Shown piece after piece: positions 56,861-64,000 of a stretch of 64,000 nucleotides of DNA (the stretch's first letter is position 1; every line of letters starts with the position of its first letter). This stretch comes from an uncultured Geobacteraceae bacterium. GTDB taxonomy: Bacteria; Desulfobacterota; Desulfuromonadia; Geobacterales; Pseudopelobacteraceae. Made by a program: the position numbers and the translations under genes. The notes below the pieces were generated by a model that saw nothing but the letters and a program-made list of their open reading frames with translations, was not told where the DNA came from and ran no database searches. Where the stretch lies: NCBI GenBank assembly GCA_903939115.1, contig CAJAFV010000043.1, positions 1 through 64,000 on the forward strand, given 5' to 3'.

Positions 56861-57346
56861 ATGGCGAAGGAAAAAACACCGGTAACCGCTGCCGTTCGTC
56901 AGCTTCGCACGGAGCAGGTTACGTTTAGCGACCACCTCTACGTTTACGAGGAAAAAGGGGGCACAGCGGCCTCTTCGCGTGAATTGGGACTTGATGAGCA
57001 CGCTGTTATTAAGACTCTGGTTATGGAGGACGAACGCTCCAGGCCGTTGATCGTGCTTATGCATGGGGATCTGCAGGTCTCGACCAAAGAGCTGGCACGG
57101 GTGATCGGGGTGAAGCAGGTCTCACCATGTTCCGCGGAGGTCGCCCAGAAGCAGAGTGGCTACCTGTTCGGCGGGACATCTCCCTTCGGGACCCGGCAGT
57201 TGCTGCCGGTCTATATGGAAGAAAGTATCGCCGGTCTGCCAAGGATTTACATCAACGGCGGCAAGCGTGGCTACCTGGTCGGGATGGTGCCGTCAGAGCT
57301 GGTCAGGGTCTTGAAGCCGCAGATGGTAACTGTCGGCATCCGTTAG
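56861..57346 (+). CDS. ybaK: YbaK/EbsC-type Cys-tRNA(Pro) deacylase
   Basis: 161 residues. It hydrolyses mischarged tRNAs, typically Cys-tRNA(Pro). Features: VTAAVRQLRTEQVTFSDHLYVYEE, LGLDEHAVIKTLVMED (catalytic Lys), GDLQVSTKELARVIGVKQV, GYLFGGTSPFGTR and PRIYINGGKRGYLVGM. It begins one base after hypE and is probably co-transcribed with it. The acetyltransferase gene follows after 14 bases. Confidence 0.9.
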   Translation: MAKEKTPVTAAVRQLRTEQVTFSDHLYVYEEKGGTAASSRELGLDEHAVIKTLVMEDERSRPLIVLMHGDLQVSTKELARVIGVKQVSPCSAEVAQKQSGYLFGGTSPFGTRQLLPVYMEESIAGLPRIYINGGKRGYLVGMVPSELVRVLKPQMVTVGIR

Positions 57347-57360
57347 AAAAGGGGAATTGT

Positions 57361-57810
57361 ATGATCAGAAAAGCACAGATTGCCGATGTAAAAAATATCC
57401 AGAAGTTGCTGATGACATTTGCCAATCGGGGCGACATGCTTTCCCGCTCGCTGTCGGAGCTGTACGAATCGTTACGAGATTTTTACGTGGCTGAAGAGGA
57501 TGGCGTGATTCTGGGCGCAGCTGCACTGCATATCGTGTGGGAAGATCTTGCCGAAGTGCGCTCTGTGGCTGTGCTGGAGGATTCCGGTCGTAAGGGAATC
57601 GGCAGTCGTCTGGTGCAGGCGTGCATTTCTGAAGCGCACGACCTGGGTTTGAGGCGGATCTTCTGCCTGACCTATAAACCGGATTTTTTCGGTAAGCATG
57701 GTTTCCGTTTGGTGGATAAATCTGAATTGCCGCACAAAGTGTGGGGTGACTGTATAAAATGCCCGAAATTCCCGGATTGTGATGAAAACGCGATGATCCT
57801 GGATATGTAA
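57361..57810 (+). CDS. argA: Short GNAT-type N-acetyltransferase, ArgA-like
   Basis: 149 residues. A GNAT fold with the acetyl-CoA loop VLEDSGRKGIGSRLVQACI and the conserved FCLTYKPDFFGKHGFRLVDK. The C-terminal CIKCPKFPDCDE cysteines are typical of the short stand-alone N-acetylglutamate synthases found in Geobacter-like bacteria, which start arginine synthesis from glutamate. A different GNAT substrate is possible because no arg gene is nearby. The start is the ATG at 57361, behind an AGAAAAGGGGA. Confidence 0.75.
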   Translation: MIRKAQIADVKNIQKLLMTFANRGDMLSRSLSELYESLRDFYVAEEDGVILGAAALHIVWEDLAEVRSVAVLEDSGRKGIGSRLVQACISEAHDLGLRRIFCLTYKPDFFGKHGFRLVDKSELPHKVWGDCIKCPKFPDCDENAMILDM

Positions 57811-57871
57811 TGCCGATTCAGGATTGGTGTCGTGCGCACGGTTTGAATCGTATCCCGAAAGGAGATCCATC

Positions 57872-58375
57872 TTGACCATCCATGCAGTGGTAAAAGCAGG
57901 CGCTGTTTCAAAGAGTAATGAACTGATCCAGTTGGTCAGCTTTAAGCTGGCTGCTGAAGAGTATGGAGTTGAAGTATTAAAGGTCCGCGAGATAATCCGT
58001 GTGCCGATCATTACCAAGATGCCCAATGCCCCACAGCATGTCGAAGGAGTCATTAACCTGCGCGGCAAGGTCATTCCGATCATTTCCATGCGCCGGCGCT
58101 TCAATCTAAAGGAGATTGAAAACAGCAGTCATACCCGAATTATCATCATGGACGTCCGCGGCACGCTGACCGGCTTCATTGTCGATGCTGTCTCGGAAGT
58201 CATCCGCTTCGCCAGCAGCGAGATCCAACCACCGCCGTCAATGGTTCTCTCCGGCGGCATCGGCCAGGAGCTCATCACCGGTGTCTTTAATCATACCGCA
58301 CATTTGCTGATCATTCTGGATGTTGACCGGATGTTTTCGGATGATGAAGTGGAGCGTTTAGGTGAGAATAAGTAA
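57872..58375 (+). CDS. cheW: CheW-like chemotaxis coupling protein
   Basis: 167 residues, a single CheW domain: LIQLVSFKLAAEEYGVEVLKVREI, IITKMPNAPQHVEGVINLRGKVIPIISMRRRF, IIIMDVRGTLTGFIVDAVSEVIR and LLIILDVDRMF. It would link a receptor to a CheA kinase. TTG start at 57872 with AAAGGAG 7 bases upstream. No cheA, cheY or receptor gene is adjacent; the hybrid kinase begins 17 bases downstream and may be co-transcribed. Confidence 0.9.
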   Translation: MTIHAVVKAGAVSKSNELIQLVSFKLAAEEYGVEVLKVREIIRVPIITKMPNAPQHVEGVINLRGKVIPIISMRRRFNLKEIENSSHTRIIIMDVRGTLTGFIVDAVSEVIRFASSEIQPPPSMVLSGGIGQELITGVFNHTAHLLIILDVDRMFSDDEVERLGENK

Positions 58376-58392
58376 CAGTATGGAGAACATCC

Positions 58393-60789
58393 ATGGATAA
58401 ACGCTATAGAATTTTAGCTGTGGACGATGAATATGTTAATACTCAGCTGATCAAATCCGTTCTTCATGAGGAATATGACATCCTCACGGCACTGGATGGT
58501 CATGAGGCCATTGCCCTGATTAAGCAGTACAAGCCCGACCTGATTCTTCTTGACGTGATGATGCCGGATCTGAGCGGCTTTGAAGTGTGTGAAATAATTA
58601 GGTCAGATGCCGAATATGACACTATTCCGATTATCTTCCTGACGGCACTGGATAGTCAGGAGGGGCAACTACAGGGACTTGAGCTCGGCGGCATTGATTA
58701 TCTGACCAAGCCGGTGAATCTGGCTCTGCTCAAGTTGCGGGTGCACAACCATCTGGCAATGAAGGAGCAGCGGGATCAACTGGTCAGCCAGAAGATAGAA
58801 CTGGAAGCGGCGCTTGCAGAAATGGAAGTACAGAATGAGCGGCAGCGTGTGGCCGACGATACGTTGCGTAAGAGCAAAGAACAGCTGAAAGTGATCTTTG
58901 AAGCTTCGGAAGCGGGGATAATTCTTGTCTCTCCGGCGGGTATCATAGATTTTGCAAACAGAGGGATGGCTGAAATGTTCGGAATGGAGCTGCCGGAATT
59001 GATCGGCACATCCTATTCTGAGCATCTGCACGATTCGGAAAAACTGGTCGGCAATGAGCGTATGAATCAGCTTATCAAGGGAGATATTCAGTCAGTGTGG
59101 CTGGACAGACGGTACATCCGCAAGGATGGCACGGAGTTCTGGGGGCATTTATCTGGCAGGCGCCTCGAAAACGCGGATGGCAGTCTGCGTGGTTTAGTCG
59201 GGGTTATTTCCGATGTCACCGAGCGCAGACGGGTGGAAGAGGCTTTAAAAGAAAGTGAATATCGCTGGAAATTCGCATTGGAAGGAGCCGGAGATGGTGT
59301 GTGGGATTGGAATATCCATACCGGTGAAGCGTTCTACTCGCATCGTTACAAAGAGATGCTCGGGTTTGAAGAGGTTGAAATCGGTAGCTCATCCGATGAA
59401 TGGTTGAAGCGCATCCACCCTGAGGATACCTCCGGGGTACTGGTTGCACTGCAACCGTATCTTGAAGGCAAAACAGGGACCGCTGCGGTAGAGTTTCGCA
59501 TGTTGTGCAAGGATGGCAGCTGGAAACCGATACTTGGCCGTGGCATGGTAGTGAGCCGCGACAGCGCGGGGAAACCGCTGCGAATGATAGGCACAAACAC
59601 CGATCTCACCGAATTGAAAACTGCCGAGGAAGAGCGCCGCAGCATGGAGCTGCAGATGCAGCAGGTTCAGAAGCTGGAGAGCCTCGGTGTTCTTGCCGGC
59701 GGTATCGCCCACGACTTCAACAACATCCTCACCGTCATTGTCGGCAACGCTGACCTCGCTTTGATGCGGATCAACAAAGAATCACCTGCGGTTGACAACC
59801 TGCATCGCATTGAACAGGCAGCAGCGCGGGCCGCCGATCTCGCCAAGCAGATGCTGGCCTATTCCGGTAAAGGCAGATTCGTCATTGAAAACATCAACCT
59901 GAACACCCTGCTGGAAGAGATGCTGCGCATGCTGGAAGTATCAATCTCCAAGAAGGTGCTCCTTCGGCTCAACCCGTATCAACACCTTCCCACGGTTGAG
60001 GCGGATGCCACGCAAATGCGCCAGGTCATCATGAATCTGGTCATCAACGCCTCCGAAGCGATAGGCGAAAAGAGCGGCGTCATTGCGATCTCCACCGGTT
60101 GCATGGACTGTGACCGGAGCTACCTGAAGGATGTCTGGCTCGATGAAAACATCAGCGAGGGGCTCTACGTCTACCTGGAAATTGCCGATAGCGGCTGTGG
60201 CATGGATAAACAAACCATGGCCAAGCTGTTTGACCCCTTCTTCACCACTAAATTTACCGGTCGGGGATTGGGCATGGCTGCGGTGCTCGGTATTGTCCGG
60301 GGGCACAAAGGGGCCATCAAAGTCTACAGCGAACTGAACAGAGGGACCACCTTCAAAATCCTCCTCCCCGCCAGCAGCAAACCGGTTGAAATTTTTAACG
60401 GCACCAGCCTCCATGACGACTGGCAGGGGAGTGGCACCGTTCTGCTGGTAGACGACGAAGAAACCGTACGCGGCATCGGCGCAGAAATGCTCAGGGAGCT
60501 CGGTTTTACGGTTATTACCGCTGATGACGGTCGTGAGGGGGTGGAACAATTAAAAAACAACCCCGATATCAGCATTGTCATCCTCGACCTGACCATGCCG
60601 CACATGGACGGAGAACAGTGCTTCCGTGAACTTAAACAGCTGAGATCTGACATCAAAGTCATCATGTCCAGCGGCTTCAACGAGCAGGAGGTTACCGAGA
60701 AGTTCCTCGGCAAAGGGCTGGCCGGCTTTATTCAGAAGCCGTATAAGCTCTCTGTTTTAAAAGAGGCCATTCGGAAGATTCAGATGTAG
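58393..60789 (+). CDS. Soluble hybrid histidine kinase (REC-PAS-PAS-HisKA-HATPase-REC)
   Basis: 798 residues, with no membrane segment. An N-terminal receiver (LAVDDEYVNTQLIK, Asp in LILLDVMMPDLSG near 55), a coiled-coil linker (about 125-160), two PAS domains with PAC ends (VISDVTERRRVEEAL, TNTDLTELKTAEEE), HisKA with LAGGIAHDFNNILTVIVGNADLAL (His near 440), HATPase (IADSGCGMDKQTMAKLFDPF, TGRGLGMAAVLGIV) and a C-terminal receiver (LLVDDEETVRG, IVILDLTMPHMDG). The HDFNN H-box places it with NtrB-like kinases. It overlaps the convergent Rrf2 gene by 10 bases. Confidence 0.93.
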   Translation: MDKRYRILAVDDEYVNTQLIKSVLHEEYDILTALDGHEAIALIKQYKPDLILLDVMMPDLSGFEVCEIIRSDAEYDTIPIIFLTALDSQEGQLQGLELGGIDYLTKPVNLALLKLRVHNHLAMKEQRDQLVSQKIELEAALAEMEVQNERQRVADDTLRKSKEQLKVIFEASEAGIILVSPAGIIDFANRGMAEMFGMELPELIGTSYSEHLHDSEKLVGNERMNQLIKGDIQSVWLDRRYIRKDGTEFWGHLSGRRLENADGSLRGLVGVISDVTERRRVEEALKESEYRWKFALEGAGDGVWDWNIHTGEAFYSHRYKEMLGFEEVEIGSSSDEWLKRIHPEDTSGVLVALQPYLEGKTGTAAVEFRMLCKDGSWKPILGRGMVVSRDSAGKPLRMIGTNTDLTELKTAEEERRSMELQMQQVQKLESLGVLAGGIAHDFNNILTVIVGNADLALMRINKESPAVDNLHRIEQAAARAADLAKQMLAYSGKGRFVIENINLNTLLEEMLRMLEVSISKKVLLRLNPYQHLPTVEADATQMRQVIMNLVINASEAIGEKSGVIAISTGCMDCDRSYLKDVWLDENISEGLYVYLEIADSGCGMDKQTMAKLFDPFFTTKFTGRGLGMAAVLGIVRGHKGAIKVYSELNRGTTFKILLPASSKPVEIFNGTSLHDDWQGSGTVLLVDDEETVRGIGAEMLRELGFTVITADDGREGVEQLKNNPDISIVILDLTMPHMDGEQCFRELKQLRSDIKVIMSSGFNEQEVTEKFLGKGLAGFIQKPYKLSVLKEAIRKIQM

Positions 60790-61256
60790 TACATAACGCG
60801 GGGATCGACTTCGTTTTTGATGCCCATGTCATGGGCCCGCTGACAGAGCGTTTGTAAGGTCATGCCGCCAAATAGAGAGTCAAGCAGGGTGTTCGCTTCT
60901 TCCCAGACACTCTGGGTAACACATTTCCCTTCAAAAGGACATGCTGATTTCCGGCGGAGTTTTTTTGGCGTGGCCCCTGCGCAGTCGACCAGCAGCACAT
61001 CCTGCTCGGTAGCATTCAATATTTCCAGGACAGTGATTTCGTCCGGCTTGCGCGACAGTGCATATCCGCCCTGTGGCCCACGCTTGCTTTTCAGGAGGCC
61101 GGCACGCTTCAAATTCTGAAAAATCTGTTCCAGATACCGGGGAGAGATCTGTTGCCGCCGGGAGATGTCTTGAATCTGGGCAGGAGCAGGTCCGCAGTTG
61201 TAGGCGATGTCAAACATGGCTCGCAGGCCGTATCTGCTTTTTGTAGAGAGGCGCAT
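60780..61256 (-). CDS. Rrf2-family transcriptional regulator with three conserved cysteines
   Basis: 158 residues. The winged helix covers about 1-70: STKSRYGLRAMFDIAYN, IQDISRRQQISPRYLEQIFQNLKRAGLLKSKRG and GGYALSRKPDEITVLEILNAT. The C-terminal half has three Cys (VDCAG, SACPFEGKC), as in IscR/NsrR-type regulators that bind an Fe-S cluster. It could regulate Fe-S assembly, cysteine metabolism or NO response; no iscS or cysK is adjacent to decide. The ATG follows GGAG by several bases. Its 3' end overlaps the kinase gene. Confidence 0.88.
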   Translation of the reverse strand: MRLSTKSRYGLRAMFDIAYNCGPAPAQIQDISRRQQISPRYLEQIFQNLKRAGLLKSKRGPQGGYALSRKPDEITVLEILNATEQDVLLVDCAGATPKKLRRKSACPFEGKCVTQSVWEEANTLLDSLFGGMTLQTLCQRAHDMGIKNEVDPRVMYYI

Positions 61257-61349
61257 TCTGTCACTCCATTGTGTGTATTAACGTGCAGAATATTTACGGA
61301 AGCAGACCGTGATTGTCAAGAAAATAAACGGGAAATACGGTATGCCTGA

Positions 61350-62081
61350 TTATCTTGCCGTGCGGGCGATTGTTACCGCGATTACGGCTGATGCCCCCGC
61401 CTTTTTCAGCTCTTTGGCGCACTCGTCCATCGTGCTGCCGGTTGTCATCACATCATCAAGTAACAGAATCGATTTACCTGCAATACGCTCAGGTTCCTTC
61501 ACTGCAAAAGCTCCCCTGACATTTACCCTGCGCTCTGCTGCCGAAAGCTCAATCTGAGGTTCCGTCGCACGTGTTCTGACGAGAGCTGCCGGCGCCATCG
61601 GCAGAGCGAGATGGCGAGACAGTACCCGCCCAAGAAGTACCGCCTGGTTAAAACCGCGCTGACGTAGACGTGATCTATGGAGCGGTACAGGCACAATGAT
61701 GTTCGGATCGTGGTCTGCGATGACTCCGCTTATGCCTTCAAGGACAAGAAGTGCAAGCGGGTAGCGGAGGTGTGTCTTCCGATTGTATTTGAAGGCGTGG
61801 ATCAGGTCGCGTATCGGGCCTTCATAGAGAAAGTGCGCCCGGGCGGAATCAAAATGAGGAGGCTGGAGAGTACATGCACCGCAGCGGTGGTCGTTGCCGG
61901 TTCCGCTGAAAGGAATTCCGCAGAGGGTGCACAGCGGCGATGAAACAAGCGGTAAACGATCGTGGCATGTTTGGCAGATATGGAGGGTGCCGGCGTTAGG
62001 GATAAAGGAGTGGCAGATGTGGCAGATCGGCGGAAGAATAACGTCAAGCAGCGCATGAAAGAGCTGCTTGACGTTATTCAT
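61350..62081 (-). CDS. ComF-family phosphoribosyltransferase-like protein
   Basis: 243 residues. An N-terminal cysteine cluster (CHICHSFIPNAGTLHICQTC, CTLCGIPFSG, HRCGAC) is followed by a PRTase-like domain with ALLVLEGISGVI, IIVPVPLHRSRLRQRGFNQAVLLG and the PRPP loop SILLLDDVMTTGSTMDECAKELKKAG. This is the ComF/GntX family, involved in DNA uptake or carbon use in some bacteria but of uncertain role here. It begins 4 bases after the cyclophilin stop with AGGAAG as RBS. Confidence 0.92.
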   Translation of the reverse strand: MNNVKQLFHALLDVILPPICHICHSFIPNAGTLHICQTCHDRLPLVSSPLCTLCGIPFSGTGNDHRCGACTLQPPHFDSARAHFLYEGPIRDLIHAFKYNRKTHLRYPLALLVLEGISGVIADHDPNIIVPVPLHRSRLRQRGFNQAVLLGRVLSRHLALPMAPAALVRTRATEPQIELSAAERRVNVRGAFAVKEPERIAGKSILLLDDVMTTGSTMDECAKELKKAGASAVIAVTIARTAR

Positions 62082-62085
62082 CTTC

Positions 62086-62661
62086 CTATTTCACGACTTT
62101 TACAGATTTGATGGTGACAGGTTCAATAGGGACATTCTGGAATACGGAGTTTTTCCTGCTCTGCGGTGTTGATACGATCTTATCAACGACATCCATGCCA
62201 TCAATCACCTTGCCGAAGACTGCGTAGCCGAAGCCGTCAGGATTCGGGCGGTTGAGTGAGGCGTTGTTGGCAACATTAATGAAAAATTGTGATGTGGCGC
62301 TGTTCGGGTCGCCGGAACGGGCCATTGAAAGTGTGCCGCGATCGTTCTTCAGGCCGTTGTCCGCCTCATTTTTGATAGCGGGCAGATTACCCGGTTTTGG
62401 TGTCAGGTTCGCGGTCAATCCGCCCCCCTGAGCCATGAAGCCGGGGATGACGCGATGAAACGTAGTGCCGCTGTAGTAGCCGCTTTTTGTATAGTCGAGA
62501 AAATTCTTGACGCTGATAGGGGCTTCCTTCTCGAACAGTTCAATCTTGACGTTGCCAAGCGACGTTTCCATGATGACAACCGGGTTCTTCTTTCCTTCCG
62601 CACAGGCAATTCCAACCATAAAGCAGATGACTGCTACAATACTTAGCATCTTTTTAAACAT
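62086..62661 (-). CDS. Cyclophilin-type peptidyl-prolyl isomerase, secreted
   Basis: 191 residues. A signal peptide (SIVAVICFMVGIACA) precedes a cyclophilin domain: MDTSLGN-like METSLGNVKIELFEKEAPISVKNF, GTTFHRVIPGFMAQGG (catalytic Arg), NSATSQFFINVANNASLNRP and FGYAVFGKVIDGMDVVDKI. It is the PpiA-like periplasmic form. GGAGGG lies before the ATG. comF follows directly. Confidence 0.95.
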   Translation of the reverse strand: MFKKMLSIVAVICFMVGIACAEGKKNPVVIMETSLGNVKIELFEKEAPISVKNFLDYTKSGYYSGTTFHRVIPGFMAQGGGLTANLTPKPGNLPAIKNEADNGLKNDRGTLSMARSGDPNSATSQFFINVANNASLNRPNPDGFGYAVFGKVIDGMDVVDKIVSTPQSRKNSVFQNVPIEPVTIKSVKVVK

Positions 62662-62729
62662 GGTACCCTCCGGTGATATGTATCTTAATTTCTGCGCTAC
62701 TATACGTCAGGCAGGCCTGAAAATCAACC

Positions 62730-63683
62730 TCAGGCGACAGCGCCCCGCACCAGTTCCGCCAGGCACTGAATAAACAGAGGGGAGCTGTTGAGTGACTCCA
62801 TGCGGCGGAACGTGGTAATGCCGAGGTGCTCTGCAACTTCCCGATATTCGATGTCGATTTCGTGCAGTGTCTCAATATGGTCCGAAACAAATGAGAGCGG
62901 CACCATCAAAATGTCGGTATGCCCGGCTGCGGCCAGTTCCTTCAACTTGTCGCCGGTGGATGGTTCCAGCCACTTGACCGGACCGGCCCGTGACTGAAAA
63001 GCGAGGTGATGCGAAACATCGCCGATTTGAGCCATGACGAGTCGTACCGTTGCCTGAATATGATCAAGATAGGGATCGCCATCGGCGATAAATGACTGTG
63101 GCAGAGAGTGGGCCGAGAAAAAAAGCTGCACCTTTGAGCGATCGGTAAAAGTCGCTAATGACTGTTTAATTTTTTCAACCAGGGCCTTGATATAGAGTGG
63201 CTGATTGAAAAACTGGCGTACGGAGTGCACCTTAAACGCGGTTGAACAGCTTTTTAACGAGCGTTCCAGGTCATTAAAGCTTGATCCGGAGGTGGCGCGG
63301 GAATAATGCGGGTAGAGCGAGACGGCTACAATCTTTTTGATACCCTGTTTTTCGATGGCCGCCAGAGCCTCCGGTGCGAACGGATGCCAGTAGCGCATGG
63401 CAACGAAGCAGCGGTATGACTCTCCCAATTCACTTTCAAGTGCCGCTGCCTGCTGTTCCGTCAATTCACGAAGCGGTGATTTGCCGCCGATTTGACGATA
63501 GTTGTCGGCACTTTTAGGCGCCCGTTTTTTCACGATTTTTTTGGCGATGAACGGCTGCAGAAAAGCCGGACCGATCTTGATGATATCGCGGTCGGAAAAC
63601 AGGTTGTAGAGAAACGGTTCCACCGACTCCAACGAATCGGGGCCCCCCATCTGAAGCAGAATTACGGCAGTTTTTTCAGACAT
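62730..63683 (-). CDS. hemH: Ferrochelatase
   Basis: 317 residues. It inserts iron into protoporphyrin IX (or coproporphyrin III in some lineages). Conserved segments are [68 protein letters not shown], the iron-binding His in [36 protein letters not shown] and [19 protein letters not shown]. The ATG lies 3 bases after the cupin gene stop, so the two are probably in one operon. Confidence 0.96.
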   Translation of the reverse strand: MSEKTAVILLQMGGPDSLESVEPFLYNLFSDRDIIKIGPAFLQPFIAKKIVKKRAPKSADNYRQIGGKSPLRELTEQQAAALESELGESYRCFVAMRYWHPFAPEALAAIEKQGIKKIVAVSLYPHYSRATSGSSFNDLERSLKSCSTAFKVHSVRQFFNQPLYIKALVEKIKQSLATFTDRSKVQLFFSAHSLPQSFIADGDPYLDHIQATVRLVMAQIGDVSHHLAFQSRAGPVKWLEPSTGDKLKELAAAGHTDILMVPLSFVSDHIETLHEIDIEYREVAEHLGITTFRRMESLNSSPLFIQCLAELVRGAVA

Positions 63684-63686
63684 ACT

Positions 63687-64000
63687 CTACGACCGAATCA
63701 TGACAAGCAGCATTTTGAATGGCTTGATCGCTTTCAGTTCATGGGGAATAGTGGCCGGCATGATTATTATCTGCCCTGCTGTTACGGTGTGTTTCTCGCC
63801 ATTAATGGTCACTTCCGCTTCACCGTCAACGATCTGAACAAACGCATCATACGGTACGGTATGCTCGCTTAAGCCCTGTCCAGCGCCGAAAGAAAACATT
63901 GTCACCGTGCCGACTTTCTTGTCGATCAGCGTCTTACTGACAACCGACCCCTCGTTGTAGGCAACAAGCTCACTTAGTGTCAGTGCATTTCCGATTAGTT
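63687..64000 (-). CDS. Cupin-domain protein, 5' end beyond the window
   Basis: About 104 C-terminal residues are visible. Reading in from the window edge gives LIGNALTLSELVAYNEGSVV and then the single cupin domain: MFSFGAGQGLSEHTVPYDAF, IVDGEAEVTINGEKHTVTAGQIIIMPATIPHELKAI. Metal-ligand positions (EHT, H in PHEL) are present. The in-frame GTG at 63905 is internal, because upstream codons continue the domain. Small cupins of this type bind metal, and their role is unknown. hemH follows after 3 bases. Confidence 0.85.
   Translation of the reverse strand, partial: LIGNALTLSELVAYNEGSVVSKTLIDKKVGTVTMFSFGAGQGLSEHTVPYDAFVQIVDGEAEVTINGEKHTVTAGQIIIMPATIPHELKAIKPFKMLLVMIRS

Overview
The window looks like chromosomal DNA of a Gram-negative, anaerobic, metabolically versatile member of the Desulfuromonadota (Geobacter/Trichlorobacter/Pelobacter-like). 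This is inferred from gene content rather than from a search. The pointers are an LL-diaminopimelate aminotransferase lysine pathway, a DUF1847 metal-binding protein, a PpiD-like periplasmic chaperone, DUF4388/PATAN and HDOD signalling proteins, very large hybrid histidine kinases, a ResB cytochrome c assembly protein, a two-subunit organic-acid symporter, UPF0182, a fused membrane/spermidine-synthase-like protein and a short ArgA-type GNAT enzyme. Coding density is high. Genes sit in short operons on both strands, mostly with clear Shine-Dalgarno sequences.

Region 1-4242 is the end of a genomic island inserted at the 3' end of a tRNA-Phe gene. It holds the tail of an IS4-family element, the 3' remnant of a large DUF3883 (NO VEIN-type nuclease fold) protein that the IS appears to have cut, a 0.7-kb gene-poor stretch, and a P4-type tyrosine integrase reading away from the tRNA. 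The rest of the island lies outside the window.

Region 4299-22992 is core genome. It has an AhbD-like radical SAM protein, ppiD-like and purC, a small four-cysteine protein, a LonB-type protease, an HD protein, ligA, HDOD and DUF1847 genes. A seven-gene minus-strand series follows (tag, trmB, symporter small and large subunits, TIM-barrel isomerase, TonB-like, cobyrinate a,c-diamide synthase), then a diguanylate cyclase.

Region 23081-27971 is a complete lysine/DAP operon (lysA-dapA-dapB-dapL) behind a strong promoter and ahead of a terminator. An antitoxin/ParE-type toxin pair sits inside it between lysA and dapA. Region 28157-43353 carries envelope functions: a DUF4388-GAF protein, an Ig-like-repeat lipoprotein, an outer-membrane barrel, a class A penicillin-binding protein that probably starts at CTG, ResB, a yybP-ykoY manganese riboswitch with its terminator ahead of a TerC-family exporter, a CBS protein, UPF0182, PGPGW, HtpX and the fused spermidine-synthase-like protein.

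Region 43390-64000 has a response regulator/1438-residue hybrid kinase pair, a DTW enzyme, bamD-plsY, a FabMG-like protein, an M1 peptidase, a ChaN-like protein, an isolated hypE, a YbaK deacylase, an ArgA-type acetyltransferase, a CheW/hybrid-kinase pair, an Rrf2 regulator, a cyclophilin-comF pair and a cupin-hemH pair. No CRISPR array or rRNA was seen. No clearly new multigene system stands out. The best leads are the interrupted island gene, the toxin-antitoxin pair inside the dap operon, the CTG-initiated PBP, the in-frame palindromic repeat in the cobyrinate synthase gene, and the coexistence of siroheme-route-like and ferrochelatase heme genes.
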